From positions 133,866 to 197,865 of the forward strand of contig RWJK01001672.1 in the NCBI GenBank assembly GCA_004335835.1: a DNA stretch of 64,000 nt, written 5' to 3'. A model generated the notes under the pieces. It saw only the letters and a program-made list of their open reading frames with translations, was not told the origin of the DNA and searched no databases. Positions 1-12,491 of the stretch are shown here, in pieces. The position numbers and the translations under genes are program-made. The DNA is from Scenedesmus sp. ARA3 (taxonomy: Eukaryota; Chlorophyta; Chlorophyceae; Sphaeropleales; Scenedesmaceae). Each line of letters opens with the position of its first letter. Positions within the stretch are counted from its first letter, which is position 1.

Positions 1-149
1 TGTGGCCGCCTGCTTCGGCTGTCAGCGCTGGCGCTACTTCAGGGTGTTGTGGCTGGCAGGGTGGGGAGCAGCGCCCTCTCAGCAGTAAGACATGTGCTTA
101 CAACAATCATGTGTCACTGCCCCCACCGCTGCTGCTGCTGCTGCTGCAG

Positions 150-2785
150 GCGACGAGAGCCGCAAGCAGCTGGGCGCCTTCCTGATGCAGGCGCAGTTCC
201 AGTCGTCGGTGCACAGCAGCAACTTTGTGATGACAGCGGCTGCGCAGAACCTGCTGTGCTTGCAGATGGCTGCCAGTGTGGGCGTGTCGCTGGGTGACCC
301 ATTCATGACCTGGCTGGCAGGTTCCAGCGTGCCGGTGCTACTAGGTGAACACAGCAACAGTAGCCACTGTGACTAGCATTTTGTCCCTGCAGTATGCATG
401 CTGCAGTTGGCATGCTGGTAGCTTGTCTCTGGGGACGTACTTGAGCCTTGCTGTATGCCTTGTGCTGCATTGCTTGGCTTTATTGGTGCAATGTATACTC
501 AATAACTTGCTGCTGCTGTACTGCTTCCTACTGCCTGCAGGTGTAGTGCTCACCCCTTGCGTGCTGTACTGGCTGTGGCCGCCCGCCATCACCAGCACGC
601 CACACGCGCCAGCGGCAGCTAGAGCGCGCTTGCAGGAAATGGGGCCACTGTCAGCAGATGAGGGGGTGATGCTCGGTGCAGTGACGCTGGCTGTGGGGCT
701 GTGGGTGGGTGACACTGCACCGGTGACACGGTGGCTGGTGACACTCTGGCTGGTGACACTGTGGCTGGCGACACTGCACGAGTGACACTGTGTTACAAAC
801 CGCTGGTCTCGTGATATCGTTTGTGACTGACAAGTTGGAGTTATGGCGCTGTCCATGCCGCCAAGCTTGCTGCATATGGACCAGCAAAATCTTAAACATC
901 AAGCATCTGCATATAAACCAGCAAGCACTTTGACAGTTGTTCTCTGCCATCAATCCCTTTGCTTTGCTGGCTGCCTACCTCGCTGGCTGCCTGTCTAATC
1001 TTCCACCCTGCAGGTGTTTGGTGGGCAGCTGGGTGTTGCACCCGTGACAGCTGCCATGTGTGCGCTGGGTGTGCTGCTGGCCAGTGGCGTGCTGAGCTGG
1101 CAGGACTGCCTGCAGTACACACCAGCCTGGGACACACTCATCTGGTTCACAGGTGGGCAACATGCCTCACTATCTGCTTTGCTTCACGATGTTGTGTCAT
1201 GATGGGTTAGGACTGGGGTGATTATTCATTGGGCAATCGCGGGATTGCATGGCAGCCAGACATGTTTTGACAAGGGACGTGGTCTGGCCGTCTGGGACAC
1301 ACTCATCTGGTTCACAGGTGGGATCAGGCATGGGCTCACTGCTCAGCCGGTTATGCATGCTTTCATGGCGTTCGGTCGGATTTGACTTGCGGTTGTTGTC
1401 ATGTTAGCCACACCAGCTGTGCGCGTGCCGGATAGGGGTTGCTGTTGCTTGCAAATGCACGCCAGCCAACAGAAGCAGTTCCTGTTGGCTGTGTTTCAAA
1501 GCCCAGCCAAGCAAGGCTGCAAACCGATCACACCATCCGACAAGCTCACAGAGTACACCACGCCTCTGCTGAACTTTTTCCTCCTGCTGCTGCTGCTGCT
1601 CCTGCTCCTGCTGCCGCCGCAGTGCTCGTGAGCATGGCTGGAGGCCTGCAGTCTCTGGGTGTGATCGACCTGTTCTCAGGCTGGGCAGGGGGCCAGCTGT
1701 CAGGCCTAGACCTGCCCTGGCCGGCGCTGTTTGCTGGGCTGCACCTGCTGTTCTTTGCCATGCACTACATGTTTGCCTCGCAGACGGCGCACGTGGGGGC
1801 GCTGTTTGCTGCCTTCTGCTCGCTGATGATATCGGCAGGTAAGCCTCATCCTGTGTTTGTGGTGTGAGATGAACTGACGGACTTCAACAGTCGGTCACAG
1901 TTCATTGGCGAGTCAGCGCAGTGGTTGTAGCATGCTTCGTCAGCTGTCCATTGAGCTGTGATGCAGCAAGTGCTTGCAGCGCCCAGCAGCCGGTGCATCA
2001 TGCCAGCTTTTATTAAGTCTGCTGTCACCCCTGTTTGCTGATGACCGTAGATGATGAGTACACCGCATTAATGTATGATTCTGCTGTTGTGCGCTGCCTG
2101 CTGTGCTGCCTGCTGTGCTGCCTGCTGTGCTGCCTGCTGTGCTGCCTGCTGTGCTNNNNNNNNNNNNNNNNNNNNNNNNNNNNNNNNNNNNNNNNNNNNN
2201 NNNNNNNNNNNNNNNNNNNNNNNNNNNNNNNNNNNNNNNNNNNNNNNNNTGCCTGCTGTGCTGCCTGCTGTGCTGCTTGCTGTGCTGCCTGCTGTGCTGC
2301 CTGCTGTGCTGCAGGCGTGCCACCTCAGCTGGCTGCCATGTCGCTGGCCTACAATGTGAACCTGTTTGGCAGTCTCACACACTACGCCTCAGGCCAGGCT
2401 GCGGTAAGCGAGGCTGCTGCTGCAGCTGTTCACTTACATCCAGTGGATCTGCCTGCATCATGCTGCAGTGTGTCTCTGGAGCAAGGCAGTCATTTTGGGA
2501 ACCGGTGTTGTTCACTCTAGCAGTGGCGGAGCAAGCCAATCTTGCACAGACTTCTCAGTTTTGAGCTTTGAAATACGCATGCCGCCTCCCTTTGTGTGCT
2601 GACCTGCTCTGGATAAGCACCTGCACATGGCTTTCGTGCGTGTTTTTGTCTTGCAGGTTTACTTTGGCGCCGGCTACCTAAAGACTGAGGACGTGTTCCT
2701 GCAAGGGGCAGCCTGTGCAGCCGCAAACCTGCTGCTGTGGGGCAGCGTGGGCATGCTCTGGTGGAAGGTGCTGGGCTGGTACTGA
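150..2785 (+). CDS. Plastid 2-oxoglutarate/malate translocator (DiT1/DASS family), 3' part
   Basis: Exons 150-344, 541-704, 1014-1152, 1623-1838, 2315-2403 and 2657-2785 join in frame to the last 309 residues of a multi-pass carrier. The 5' part lies outside the window or upstream of base 150, where I could not place an exon. The family (divalent anion:Na+ symporters; plant DiT1) exchanges stromal malate for cytosolic 2-oxoglutarate across the inner plastid envelope and supplies carbon skeletons for ammonia assimilation. Visible signatures are TAAAQNLLCLQ, AWDTLIWFT, HYMFASQTAHVGALF, NLFGSLTHYASGQAAVYFG and the terminal WWKVLGWY. These match the plant DiT1 C-terminal half in order and spacing. 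All introns are GT-AG. The second intron starts with short imperfect repeats (about 705-790) of the donor region. The intron before exon 2315 contains the assembly gap. Confidence 0.9.
1292..1322 (+). repeat. Duplicate of a DiT1 exon 3' edge
   Basis: About 31 bp repeat the 3' end of exon 1014-1152 plus its GT donor (original 1127-1157). Both copies encode GT(L)-type DTLIWFT followed by AG/GTGGG. The copy lies 165 bp downstream in the following intron and has no exon upstream of it, so it is a non-coding half-exon relic carrying a decoy donor. Confidence 0.85.
2091..2314 (+). repeat. CTGTGCTGC-type satellite abutting a 3' splice site
   Basis: A 12-bp unit (TGCCTGCTGTGC) repeats on both sides of the run of N and ends exactly at the acceptor CAG of exon 2315. 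The array occupies the place of the polypyrimidine tract. Its true length is unknown because the assembly breaks inside it. Confidence 0.9.
2156..2249. other. Assembly gap (94 N)
   Basis: A run of N interrupts the 12-bp repeat array. The gap is intronic, so it does not affect the reading frame of the flanking exons. Confidence 0.99.
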
Positions 2786-3936
2786 CCGCTTACGGCTAAA
2801 CCACGATTGTTCAGGACCCGTGATGGACCAGTTCCAGAGTGATCGGGGCGTACTGGCACTCACAGCTTGTTGCCGGAATGGAGGATTGCAATGCATTATT
2901 GTCGGGGTTGTGGGATGTGGAGATGTGTCTGGTGGGTGTACAATAGGTGGTGAGGGGTGCTCACCTGCACCTGTACATGTGGGTTGTTTGCGACACTGTG
3001 GGACAACTCAACACACAACACACGCAAACTAGCTGCCAGAAACAAAACCTGGAGGCTTGAAATGTCTCGGTGGCAGTTGTTGAAGGTCACGTTTTGTGCA
3101 TACACGTACTTTTGGTTGTGGCGCAGGCTCTGCTGTTTTTCTCTCCCTGTCTGCAGCATGTTTTGCAAGTGCCGCCGCGGCTGCAGTTCCTCAGCTGTAG
3201 CCACAGACGTTTTGCCAACTCTGGCACGGGAGACGGTTGCAAGTTTTGTTGTCGTTGCTGCTGCAGCTGCAGCCTAATTTCTTTGGTAAAACCTCGCTGT
3301 ATGACTGTGAGTGTTCTGGTTTCAAGATGCAGCCACGCTCAAGGGATTGCGCGGGAAACTGTGTGATTCTCACAATATGATCCACTGGGGAGTCCATGAG
3401 GGCCGCTCGCGTGCATTCATACATGTGCATGCGCTGCAGCGAACGTGCTTCTGGTATAGCTGACTGCTGCTGACAGCACAGCGCCCGCAGCAAACCGCAT
3501 TTGACGCAGACGCATGCGCAGCCAGAACAAAGGTGCTTGCAATTATGGTGTAATATATTACCCTCGCATTCCAATACTGAGGACTTGCAACACGTTCCCA
3601 GTGGAACAGCTGCTAGCAATGACAGAAGGTGACAGTCGAAGGGTCTGGCACACCAAATCACTCATAAGCCTGTGCTTGCAGGCAGGGGAAGATGGAAGCG
3701 CTGCAAGCAGTAACTGTACACAGCATGTACATACTACAGAAGATAATGCCGATCACTATAGTCTCACTTCTGTCATACTGATGACATGCTTGCATATGAG
3801 GTGTTGAGCCTTGGATGTGGACCGCACCAACATCTACTGTACGCGTAAAAAAAACCATTCCAGCTACGCTTGCCTGCATTTAGGAGCACAATGCAGAACC
3901 ACCAGAGCTCAACGCGACACCGACCACATGCCCACA
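2786..3936. other. Convergent intergenic region / 3' UTRs
   Basis: I see no supported gene here. The segment lies between the converging ends of the translocator and carboxypeptidase genes. It is visibly less GC-rich in parts (around 3500-3600) and presumably holds two long 3' UTRs. Confidence 0.6.
3549..3553 (+). terminator. TGTAA poly(A)-like signal
   Basis: TGTAA is the usual green-algal polyadenylation signal. This copy is about 760 bp after the translocator stop. Function is inferred from the motif and position only. Confidence 0.35.
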
Positions 3937-6900
3937 TTAGTTGGCGAACCAAGCATGTGCAGACTTGCTGCGCCTGCGCCGCCCCATGATGCCGGCAGGG
4001 GCACCACTGGCCACTGTTGCAGCTGCTGCTGACTGCTGCCCCGGCTCGCCAGCGCCACCCCCGCCTATTACAGCAGCTGCAGCTACAGCCGCAGCCAGCG
4101 ATGGCGACGCATCTGCCTTCGCCCACAAGCTGCTGCTCCTGCTGATGCCAAGCGCACCGCTAGGAGGCTGAGCACTGCCACTGCCCAACCCTGCTGCAGC
4201 TGCTGCACCTGGAGTGGCAGGCACGCCTTTGCTGTTGAAGCTGCTGGTGGTATGTGCACTCCTGCTGCTCCTGCTGCTGCTGCCAGATGGACACTGTGCC
4301 CAGGGATCATCTATACTGCTTGACACAAGCACTCCGCCGGTGTGGCGCTTCTGCTTGTCCAGCAAGTCCATGTAGCGCTCAGCATCAAGCAGAGCACCAC
4401 CTCTGCTGCCTGCAGTGTTGGCGCGCCTGCCTGATCTTATGCAGCCTGCCCAGTCGCTGCTGCTGCTGCCGTCTGGTGCTGTGGCGCTGCCAGGTGCTGC
4501 TGCTGCGCTGCTGTAGTCTTCAACATCTCCCTCGTCTGCTGCTGCTGCATCTTCATCATCAAAGCCCAGCAGCGACCTGTTCACAGCAGCAACAACACGC
4601 ACAGCCGCTTGACCTGTTGGTACAGTAAACAGCAGCACAGCATGCCTCTGCCTAGCACAGCCAATCAGCACTGCATTACGCTGCAGTAATGGTAGGACCG
4701 CCCACACAGCAGATCTGCCAGGAAACCTAGCATGCCATCTTGCGCCACTCACCCCAGCTCAGGCAGTGCTGCTGCCAGGCTCGCATCTGCCTTTGCCCTT
4801 GCAGCGCGCAGCACTTCAGGGTTGCCATACCTAGCAGGCCACAGCAGCAGCAAGATACAGCAGACACATCAGGCGTGGCCATACATGTTGCGACAGCTTG
4901 TAAAAGCATACATGTTGCTGCTGCAGACTGTTTTTGACACAACATATTGTATCCCCTCAGTTTGGTCTTACCTTGCCAGCCCTCTCTGCTTGCCTTTCTT
5001 CTTGGTACTTTTGCTGCTGCTGCTGCCAGCTGCCGCAGCGCCAACCGCCTCAGTCAGCGCCGCCTGCTCCTGGACCAGCTGCTGCAGCAGCTCCAGCAGG
5101 CCGGGCACGGCCACCAGGGCAGCCTCCTCCTGGCTGAGCTGCGCTGGCCCTGACCCTGCACTACCAGCACCAGCAGCTGCTGCTGCTGACTGAGTAGTGC
5201 CTGCACAAGAAACACCACAATGGCTCATTTCCTGTAAAGCCACTGCCTGATAAACTGAATGGATGGCATGCTGCTGCTTTGGTGAATGCGTCATAGCCAC
5301 GCCCGTGCTGCCGCAGCAATCGGTGTAAACAGCAGGTAGCCAACATGCACACGGTTCAACATCAACAGCACGTACCACTTGTGGCTGCTCCTGGCCCTTC
5401 AGGCAGCATGCAGCCAGGCCCTGCAGATGCAGGTGACCACCTTGTACTGCCAGCGCCTTCACAGCCAGCAGCTGCTGTTGACACTGTAAGGGCTACAGCA
5501 CCAACTGCAGCCTGCTCTTGCTGCTGCTGTGCTGTAGACCTCCACTGTACTACACCAGCTGACCCTGCTGTACCCACTACTGCTGCTGCTGCTGCTGCTC
5601 CAGCACCTGCTGCAGCAGCACTGCTGCTGCTAGTACCAGCTGCTGCAGCTCCGGCTGCACTGCCATCAGCGCCAGTGGCAGCAGCACCCTGCTGCAGTTT
5701 TGCCTTGGCCGCCAGCAACTTGCCGAGCAGCGCATGTGCTGCAGCACCAGCTGCCAAAGCTGCTGCATGGTTGGGCTGCTTTACCGCGCTGCTGCTGTTG
5801 CTGCTGCTGCTACTTATACTGCTACTACCCTGCACCTGTTGACTACCTGCATTCCTGCTACTGCTGCGCCGGGTGCTAATGCTGTTGCTGCTGCTACCAC
5901 CAGCTGCTTTGCCTGAAGGGGCATCCACTGACCCTGATGCTGCTTTGAAGGCTGACAGCAATGATGCTACAGCTGATCCTGAGCTCGCCGCAGTGCTGTC
6001 AGCACCCACAACACTGCTGCTGGCAGTGCTGCTTGGCTTTGAGTCTATTGTGGTGCCAGCCAGCATAGCCACTAACTGGTTGCTAAGCTGTGCTACATTG
6101 CTGCTGATTGCGGCAGCAGCAGCAGCCGCAGCTGCAGCTGCTGCTGCAGCACTGCCAGCAGCATCAGCAGGCGCCACTGGCACCTGCAAGCGGCCACTGC
6201 TTTTGCTGCGCTGCAGCTGCGCGCTTGCATTGCTGCTGCTTTGCTGTGGCTGCGGCGGCTGCTTTTCCTCTTCAGAAGACGACTCGTCATCACTGTCGGT
6301 GCATACATCATCATCCTCTGCTGCTCCAGCAGTATCAGCAACCAGTCCAAGCGCAGACTGCGCAGCTGCTGCTGCGCTGCTGCCGCTGCCTGCTGCCTGC
6401 AGCTGCGCTGAAAGCTCTGCGGCACTGCTGAGCTCGGCTGGTGCCCAGTAGTCCACCAGAGTGCGCACCAGTGCTGCACCCATGTCTTCCAAGTGGCCTG
6501 CAGCAGCAAGCACAACGCAGCAGCTGTCGATTGAGGCAGCTGTGTGAGTCGCATTCCTCCTGGCAGCAACTTGCAGCAGAGCAGTGTGGCTAAGAAGGCT
6601 ATGCATGCTCGTTCGCTGCATGGTGATTGATCATAGTCATCACACAGGTAGCTGCCAGGTGGGCGGCACTCAAGGCACCTCCCCTCCGCGAAATGCTCCG
6701 TGCGTCTGTACTTAGCCGTATGCACCCAACCTCAGCCTACCTGTGTTGAAGTGCTGCTTTGCGTACTTGCCCACTGATGCGCCACAGAAGGAGGCCTCAA
6801 TGGTGTATGCATTCACCAGCCCCAGCTCCCTGAACCCCACCACGCGGCCCGTGCCAGCCTTGGACTTCTGGACCTGCAGAGCAGCAGCCAGCAGCAACAC

Positions 6901-9900
6901 CAACGTAGCAGGCATGTGTTACTCTGAGCAGCTTACTTTGCACGAGCTGTCAACACCGCTGGGGCCAAGGGCATGCCACCATTAGTAATCCTGCTGCTTA
7001 CTAAGAATTGCATGAGAGTATGCTGCTGATGACGCAGTCAAGCTGCAGGGCGGCACCCCGCACAGCCCACCTTGAAGTTGCAGGACTTGAAGCTGAAGAG
7101 GTCTGGTGTGTTGATGTACAGCATCAGCGGGAACAGCCGCTCCAGGCTCTTTGCTGGAACGCCTGCTCGCACGCACAACACACACAGCACCAGAAAACGC
7201 AGCCCATCATGGTCTTGATTAAAGCGTGCAGGTTCAAATTGTTGCCGTGGTTTCTGCATGTAGCAGCCAGCAAAGAGTGATGTGCAGCATCTCAAACTGA
7301 ACACGGCAATGCCCATGCACCGGCTGTCACGCATCACCCACTCCAAGCACCCACCCACCTGGCAGGCCGCCAACAGATCCAGGCACGGGCCAGCCAGTCA
7401 CATGCGGGACGCTGTCCCTGATTGCCTTCTTCTCACAGCCGTAGCAGAACACACCATACTTGCGCGAGTGGCCGTGCATGTCCACAAATAGCACCACCTG
7501 CAGCAGCAACAGCAGCAGCAGTCATGCAGCCAACGCTCACAACATTGCATGCAGGCTAGCTTGAGGCTTGCCAGCGCTTTGGCTCGCTCTGTCTGCCTCA
7601 CAGAGTCTGCCTGGTGATCCGACAGTGCTCACTTATACAAACAAACCAGAGCTACAGTAGCAGCTGCATGCCTGGCAGCGCACCTCCCGCTCCTGCATGA
7701 AGGCCTTGATCATGCCCTTGAAGGCGCAGATCACAGGCTGCAGCCGCGCATCAGGCTCCTGCCACACGCGGTTGAGGTCCAGGCCTGCCAGGCTGCAGCG
7801 GTAGTTGCCCACCACCACGCCATCAGGGTTGAGCATGGGCACAACCTGCAGTGTGGTTCAAACCGCACCATTGAGCCCAGGATACAATAGTCAGCCGCAG
7901 CCACTTAACCATTTGGGCAAGGGCACAAGTGCACATGGCACCCAAAGATGGAGCCCAGCACAGCATTTGGGTTGTAAGCACATGCGGAGCACCCCACCTT
8001 GAACACAAACTGCTCCAGCAGCTGCGCAGCCTCTGCGCTGCTGCCCAGCAGCTGGTGCAGGGCGCCCTTCATCATCCAGCTGGCGTTAGTCTCCCCAGGA
8101 TGCACCCGCGCTGCAGCAGCAGGAACCAGAGTGCGGCAGACGCAACAGTCACATTACATCGAGGATGGCACAACAACTGGCAACATCACTCAGAAATTCA
8201 GTCAGCAGCAACTGTCTAAAATGCACAGTTTCTCCTCACTCCATGCAGCATCAGCATGCTGTCAGAGCAGTAGCATGCTGCACAGCAATGCTTGCCTGAC
8301 AGCACCACGCCCTGCCGCTGGCTGAGTGGCTTGCCGCAGCCCTCTGGGGCTGTGATGGTCAGCACGTCAACGGCGTTGCCAGCAAGGCTGGTGGCCATGC
8401 AGGCACGCTGCATAACGGCCGTGTTGCTGGGCTCCTGTAGGTGCAGGAAACATGCCAGTTTCGTTTACCAGGATGCAAGCTGGCGCGGGCATGGCTGGTA
8501 CAGACCTGCTAGTACTGCAGAGTACACTGGCTGCAACAAGCCACTACTAGTTAGTAATATGTATCATGCCTGCGAGCAAGCTAGCAGCACAGATTCGAGT
8601 CAATGTCCTTTCTGGCTGTGGCACTAAGGCACTCACCTTCAGCAGCACGTACAGATGGTTCTGCAGATCGCTGTACGAGTACGGGTAGCAATGCGTCAAG
8701 TGCACCGTGTCGTCCTCATGCGGGAACTCCATTGTGAAGGTGAGCGTGAAGTAGGTCTGCTGCTTGCCGCGCTTGATGCTGTTGGGGCCGTAGTACACAT
8801 CACTACCTGCACGCACCCAGCCGATACCCTGCAGCAACACCATGGCACGATAGAACACTCGTATACAACCATGCGGCTGTTGCAGCACAACACTAGGCTA
8901 GATATGCTGCTACAGTTTCCAGCCTGTGCAACTTTGCATTTGATACGCCAAACGGTCGGCCATTTGCCACATCCTCATTGAAAGTCGCCCAGCAGCACAG
9001 CAGCACGCAGCAGCTGCCATGCAGCGCACCTTGCGCCGCATCTGCTGCGCGGAGTGCAGCAGCGGCAGCATGCCCATGTTGTACAGGCTGTCGGGCTTCT
9101 GCAGGTTGATGATGTTGAAGATGTACGCCTGGCCTGGCCGCATGTTGCGCACAGAGAAGTAGTACCACTGTGTGTGGCCGCGCGTGTTGATGTCCGGCTG
9201 CAGCACCAGGTCATACTCGAAGCGATACACCTGCGGTACAGCGGAACATATTGAGCCATGGTCATCATGGCAGTGCCCGACTTAAACAAGCGTTATTGTC
9301 AACAGGCCAGGCACAAAGCTATTCAAACCTTGCAGACTCTTCAAACCTTGCAGAAAATTCAGTACTGTTTGCACAACTGAGCTGCACACCACCTGATGCA
9401 GCAGCCTGCCCTTGAAAGGCATGTATGTCATTGCTATGGCTTGGATGCAGCCTACAGGCTGGAACAAATGCCTGGTGCAACCCACACACCTGCACAACAC
9501 GTCTCAGGTTGCCGCACTCGAACCTGCTCTCAAACACTAGCGTGGGGTCATCAGGCCCCTGAGGCACATACCACGCGGCAGGAGCAGCTGGTTCTGCACC
9601 TTGACTACTGTCACCAACATCGCTGCTGCCCGCGACTGCTGCTGTGCCACCTGCAGCTGCATCTTCACGCACACTCGAATTGCTGCGAGTGGTGCCGCCA
9701 GACCCTGTGGTCCTGCAGCTGCTGCTGGCGCTGCTGGTGCTGCTGCTGCTGCAGCTGCTGCCAAAGCAAACAGCTGCAGCTGCATCGCTGGCAGTTGCAG
9801 TTGCGGGTGGCTCCAAGCTATCATACACCAGCCTGTTCATGAGGCCCCCTGGCTCCAACACCCGCTGCGACTGCCGCTCTGCAGGTGACACACAATACAG

Positions 9901-11495
9901 CAACGCAAGCGCAGCCACCACTTGAGGAAACATCCATGTAGACTCCTGTCAGTAGTATGAGGCGGTTGCAGGCACTGCCTTGCTGTGACAGCTAGAAGCT
10001 ACATGCGCAGCGCATATATGCTGGCCGTCGTCTGCTGTTGCCAAACGGTCCTCAAGGTGCCTGCAAGGTGCCGAAGGCATGTGGTACTGTCACTCGCAGT
10101 GAACACCGCAAAGCAGACATGCCTGCAGTCACTACTCACGGGCTAGTATCACTTTCGCATCTGGGTCCATTGCTACCAGCGGCTCCGGCATGGGTGGCGG
10201 GCAGCAGCTGCCTGGAAACATTGCTGCTGGCGGCAGCACAGTTCCTGCAAGCCCTGACTTGGCTGGCAGGTTTGGCACTGCTGCTTGCTCTTCTGGGTTA
10301 CCAGGGCGCGGCAGGTACCCAGGCCTGTGCTGAGGGCCATGATCTGGTGGGGCCATGCCTGCAGTAGCAGTGCGTGTTTGTGTGGGTGTGCATGTGTATG
10401 CACATGCCTTGTGCTAAAACTGAGGCTGCACATGGGCGTGGCCGTATGCATGATGAGCTGCAATGGCAGCTGCAAATTTCTGCTCGACTTGCTGGACATG
10501 TTGACTGACATGACATACCGTTGCGGACTGCCTGCTTGCAGGATGCCAACAACATATATGTTACGCTGCTGACCACATCACTACTTGCGGCAGGGACAGC
10601 CGCCGTTAATGCTAGCACAAGCTGCTGCTGCTGGTATATGGGCTCTGCTGCTGTGAACGGCTTACCAGTGGGTCTGCTTTTCAGAGCAAAGCCGGGCTTG
10701 CTGCCACTTGGCTGCTGCCCTGATGGCTGCTGGCCAGTACTCAAGCCCAGATACTGCCGGCGGTATGCTGCCACTGCTGCTGCGGCAGCGGAGCTTGCAA
10801 GAAGGCTGCTGCAATTCAGCATGGCATAACAGACGACAGCACAGTGCTGAGCATGAGCACCTGCATTCAAGTGCCTAATTTGTGCACCAACGGCCAAACA
10901 CCGTGGCTAATGCAATTGCTTTTTCTTGGCAGGGCTTGGAGATTGGCACAACAGTATGCTTGCTGCTGGCTACACAAACAGCATGGCAGTTGGCACACAC
11001 TGCAGCAGGATACAGTACACCCCGGGTGCCCTGTTCACACACCTGCTGCTACTGTTGCTGTCTACAGATGCCTGTGTTGCTGCTGGTGCATTGCTACTGG
11101 TGGTCTGACCACCGGTAGGGATGCTCCACTGCGCTTGTTGCTTGCCCTGCTGCGACTCCCGTGCAGCTGCTGTGGCTGCCAGTGTCTCCCCTGAAACAGA
11201 CAGACACCAAGTGCAGCAACATTACAAACCCAGCCTGAGGATGGCAGCATAAAGCATGCAGCACAGCATACGGATGATGCCAGTGGCTCCTCGCTGATAA
11301 CATGTTGAAAGAGCACAGCACAGTACAGGGAACGTTGACGCACGTACCGCTTTGCTTTGTTGCTGACACGCAGTACACCTCATCCAGCAGCAAGGGGTCT
11401 GTGTTGTTGGCCAATCTGCTAGCAGCCGTTTGCACTGCTCCATTGTCCTGGCTATGCCTCCAGTCTGGCTGCAAGAGCTGCAGCTCACTCTGCAT
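3937..11495 (-). CDS. Cytosolic carboxypeptidase (M14 CCP/AGBL family), tubulin-deglutamylase type
   Basis: Seventeen exons on the minus strand join in frame to about 1471 aa: 11348-11495, 11043-11190, 10666-10808, 10140-10358, 9490-9878, 9030-9230, 8637-8828, 8296-8434, 7998-8110, 7684-7845, 7359-7497, 7071-7153, 6741-6873, 5376-6497, 4972-5200, 4753-4830 and 3937-4714. The start is the first ATG after an in-frame TAG. The CCP N-domain (RFEYDLVLQPD, HTQWYYFSVRNM) precedes the zinc carboxypeptidase. Zinc ligands are in HPGETNASW and DMHGHS, the substrate region is GLDLNRVW, and the catalytic Glu is in YTIEASFCG. Known family members remove glutamates from tubulin tails in cilia and cytoplasm. 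Beyond the catalytic domain lie about 700 residues of Ala/Ser/Gln-rich sequence of unknown role, ending RRRRSKSAHAWFAN. The exon 6 donor is GC (8296), and one intron (4715-4752) is only 38 nt. Confidence 0.93.
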
Positions 11496-12491
11496 GTCAG
11501 TCGCAACGACTGTGATGAGCTATGCTATGAATTCTGCTGCATGCTGCATCAGCTGTGGTTTGAGTTTGCTGCCCAGCTCACCAGCAGGTCTGCCATTCAT
11601 CCCAAACCAGCTGAGTATGGCTACATGGAACGATGTTTCAACTAAGCGTTTCCGTTAGTGCACCTCTCAAAGCACTCCAGAGGACAGGCAGCAGTGGCCT
11701 GTTGTGAAGATGTGATGGTCACATGCACCTGGTGCATGGACAGATGCAAAGGCTGGCAGATATCATATGATACTTTAGTTCCGCTGTTGAAACAAGTGCT
11801 ACCTTTTGAACCGGCAAGTGATAGGCAAGGTTGACTGTTCCCCAGGTGTCATGTTTTACGCACGTCATTCAGCGAAGGCGGCGTTTTTGAGAGGAGAACG
11901 ATCTATGTAGGCTGTCAATCGATTTAGTTTGGGTTGGCAACAGGTAACAACCCTGCTGCAACCGTGACCCTTGTTCACGGTGGCACTGGCAGCAGCGGCA
12001 CGATCAGTTGAATTGGAGGCAGGCGCTGCTATGAGTTGAACCAACGGAATAAGGTTCCACAGTTGCAAGCCATGCAGTCAACACATGATCATGCAAGGTG
12101 TGCACATGGCCAAACCCTAGTTGGAGCACAACACTTGATGCAGTGCAATGCATGTGGGTAGGGCCTACCACAGCTCTGAGACGCATTCTTTTCGCGCCAT
12201 CTAGTATAATTGGCCTGTTGGAGGCGGTTTCCCTGCAGCACAACCACCGATTGCTGTTGCATAACCAGATACCTGGCTCATGCTCATAAGCCGACCACTG
12301 TGCACATATGCGTCTCATCAGCTAGCTGATGTATCAGAACACAAACGATATGTGCCTATCAAACCACTGTGTGGTCAACCATGCACCAGCGGAGGTGTGT
12401 GAAACGTGTTCGGTATAAAAGTCACAGTCTGCTGTACACTGGTGGCACCACAACGCTTCATATGTGTTGATGCCGTTCTTGCAGCGGCCTG
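11496..12491. other. Intergenic region between two minus-strand genes
   Basis: No gene is supported. It must contain the carboxypeptidase 5' UTR and promoter and the DUF2358 3' UTR. Open stretches on either strand lack family similarity or splice logic that I can defend. Confidence 0.5.

Noticed and set aside
5345..6451. Long plus-strand Ala/Leu/Cys-rich open frames
   Set aside because: They are antisense shadows of the triplet-rich carboxypeptidase exon 5376-6497. (GCT/CTG)n is open in every frame.
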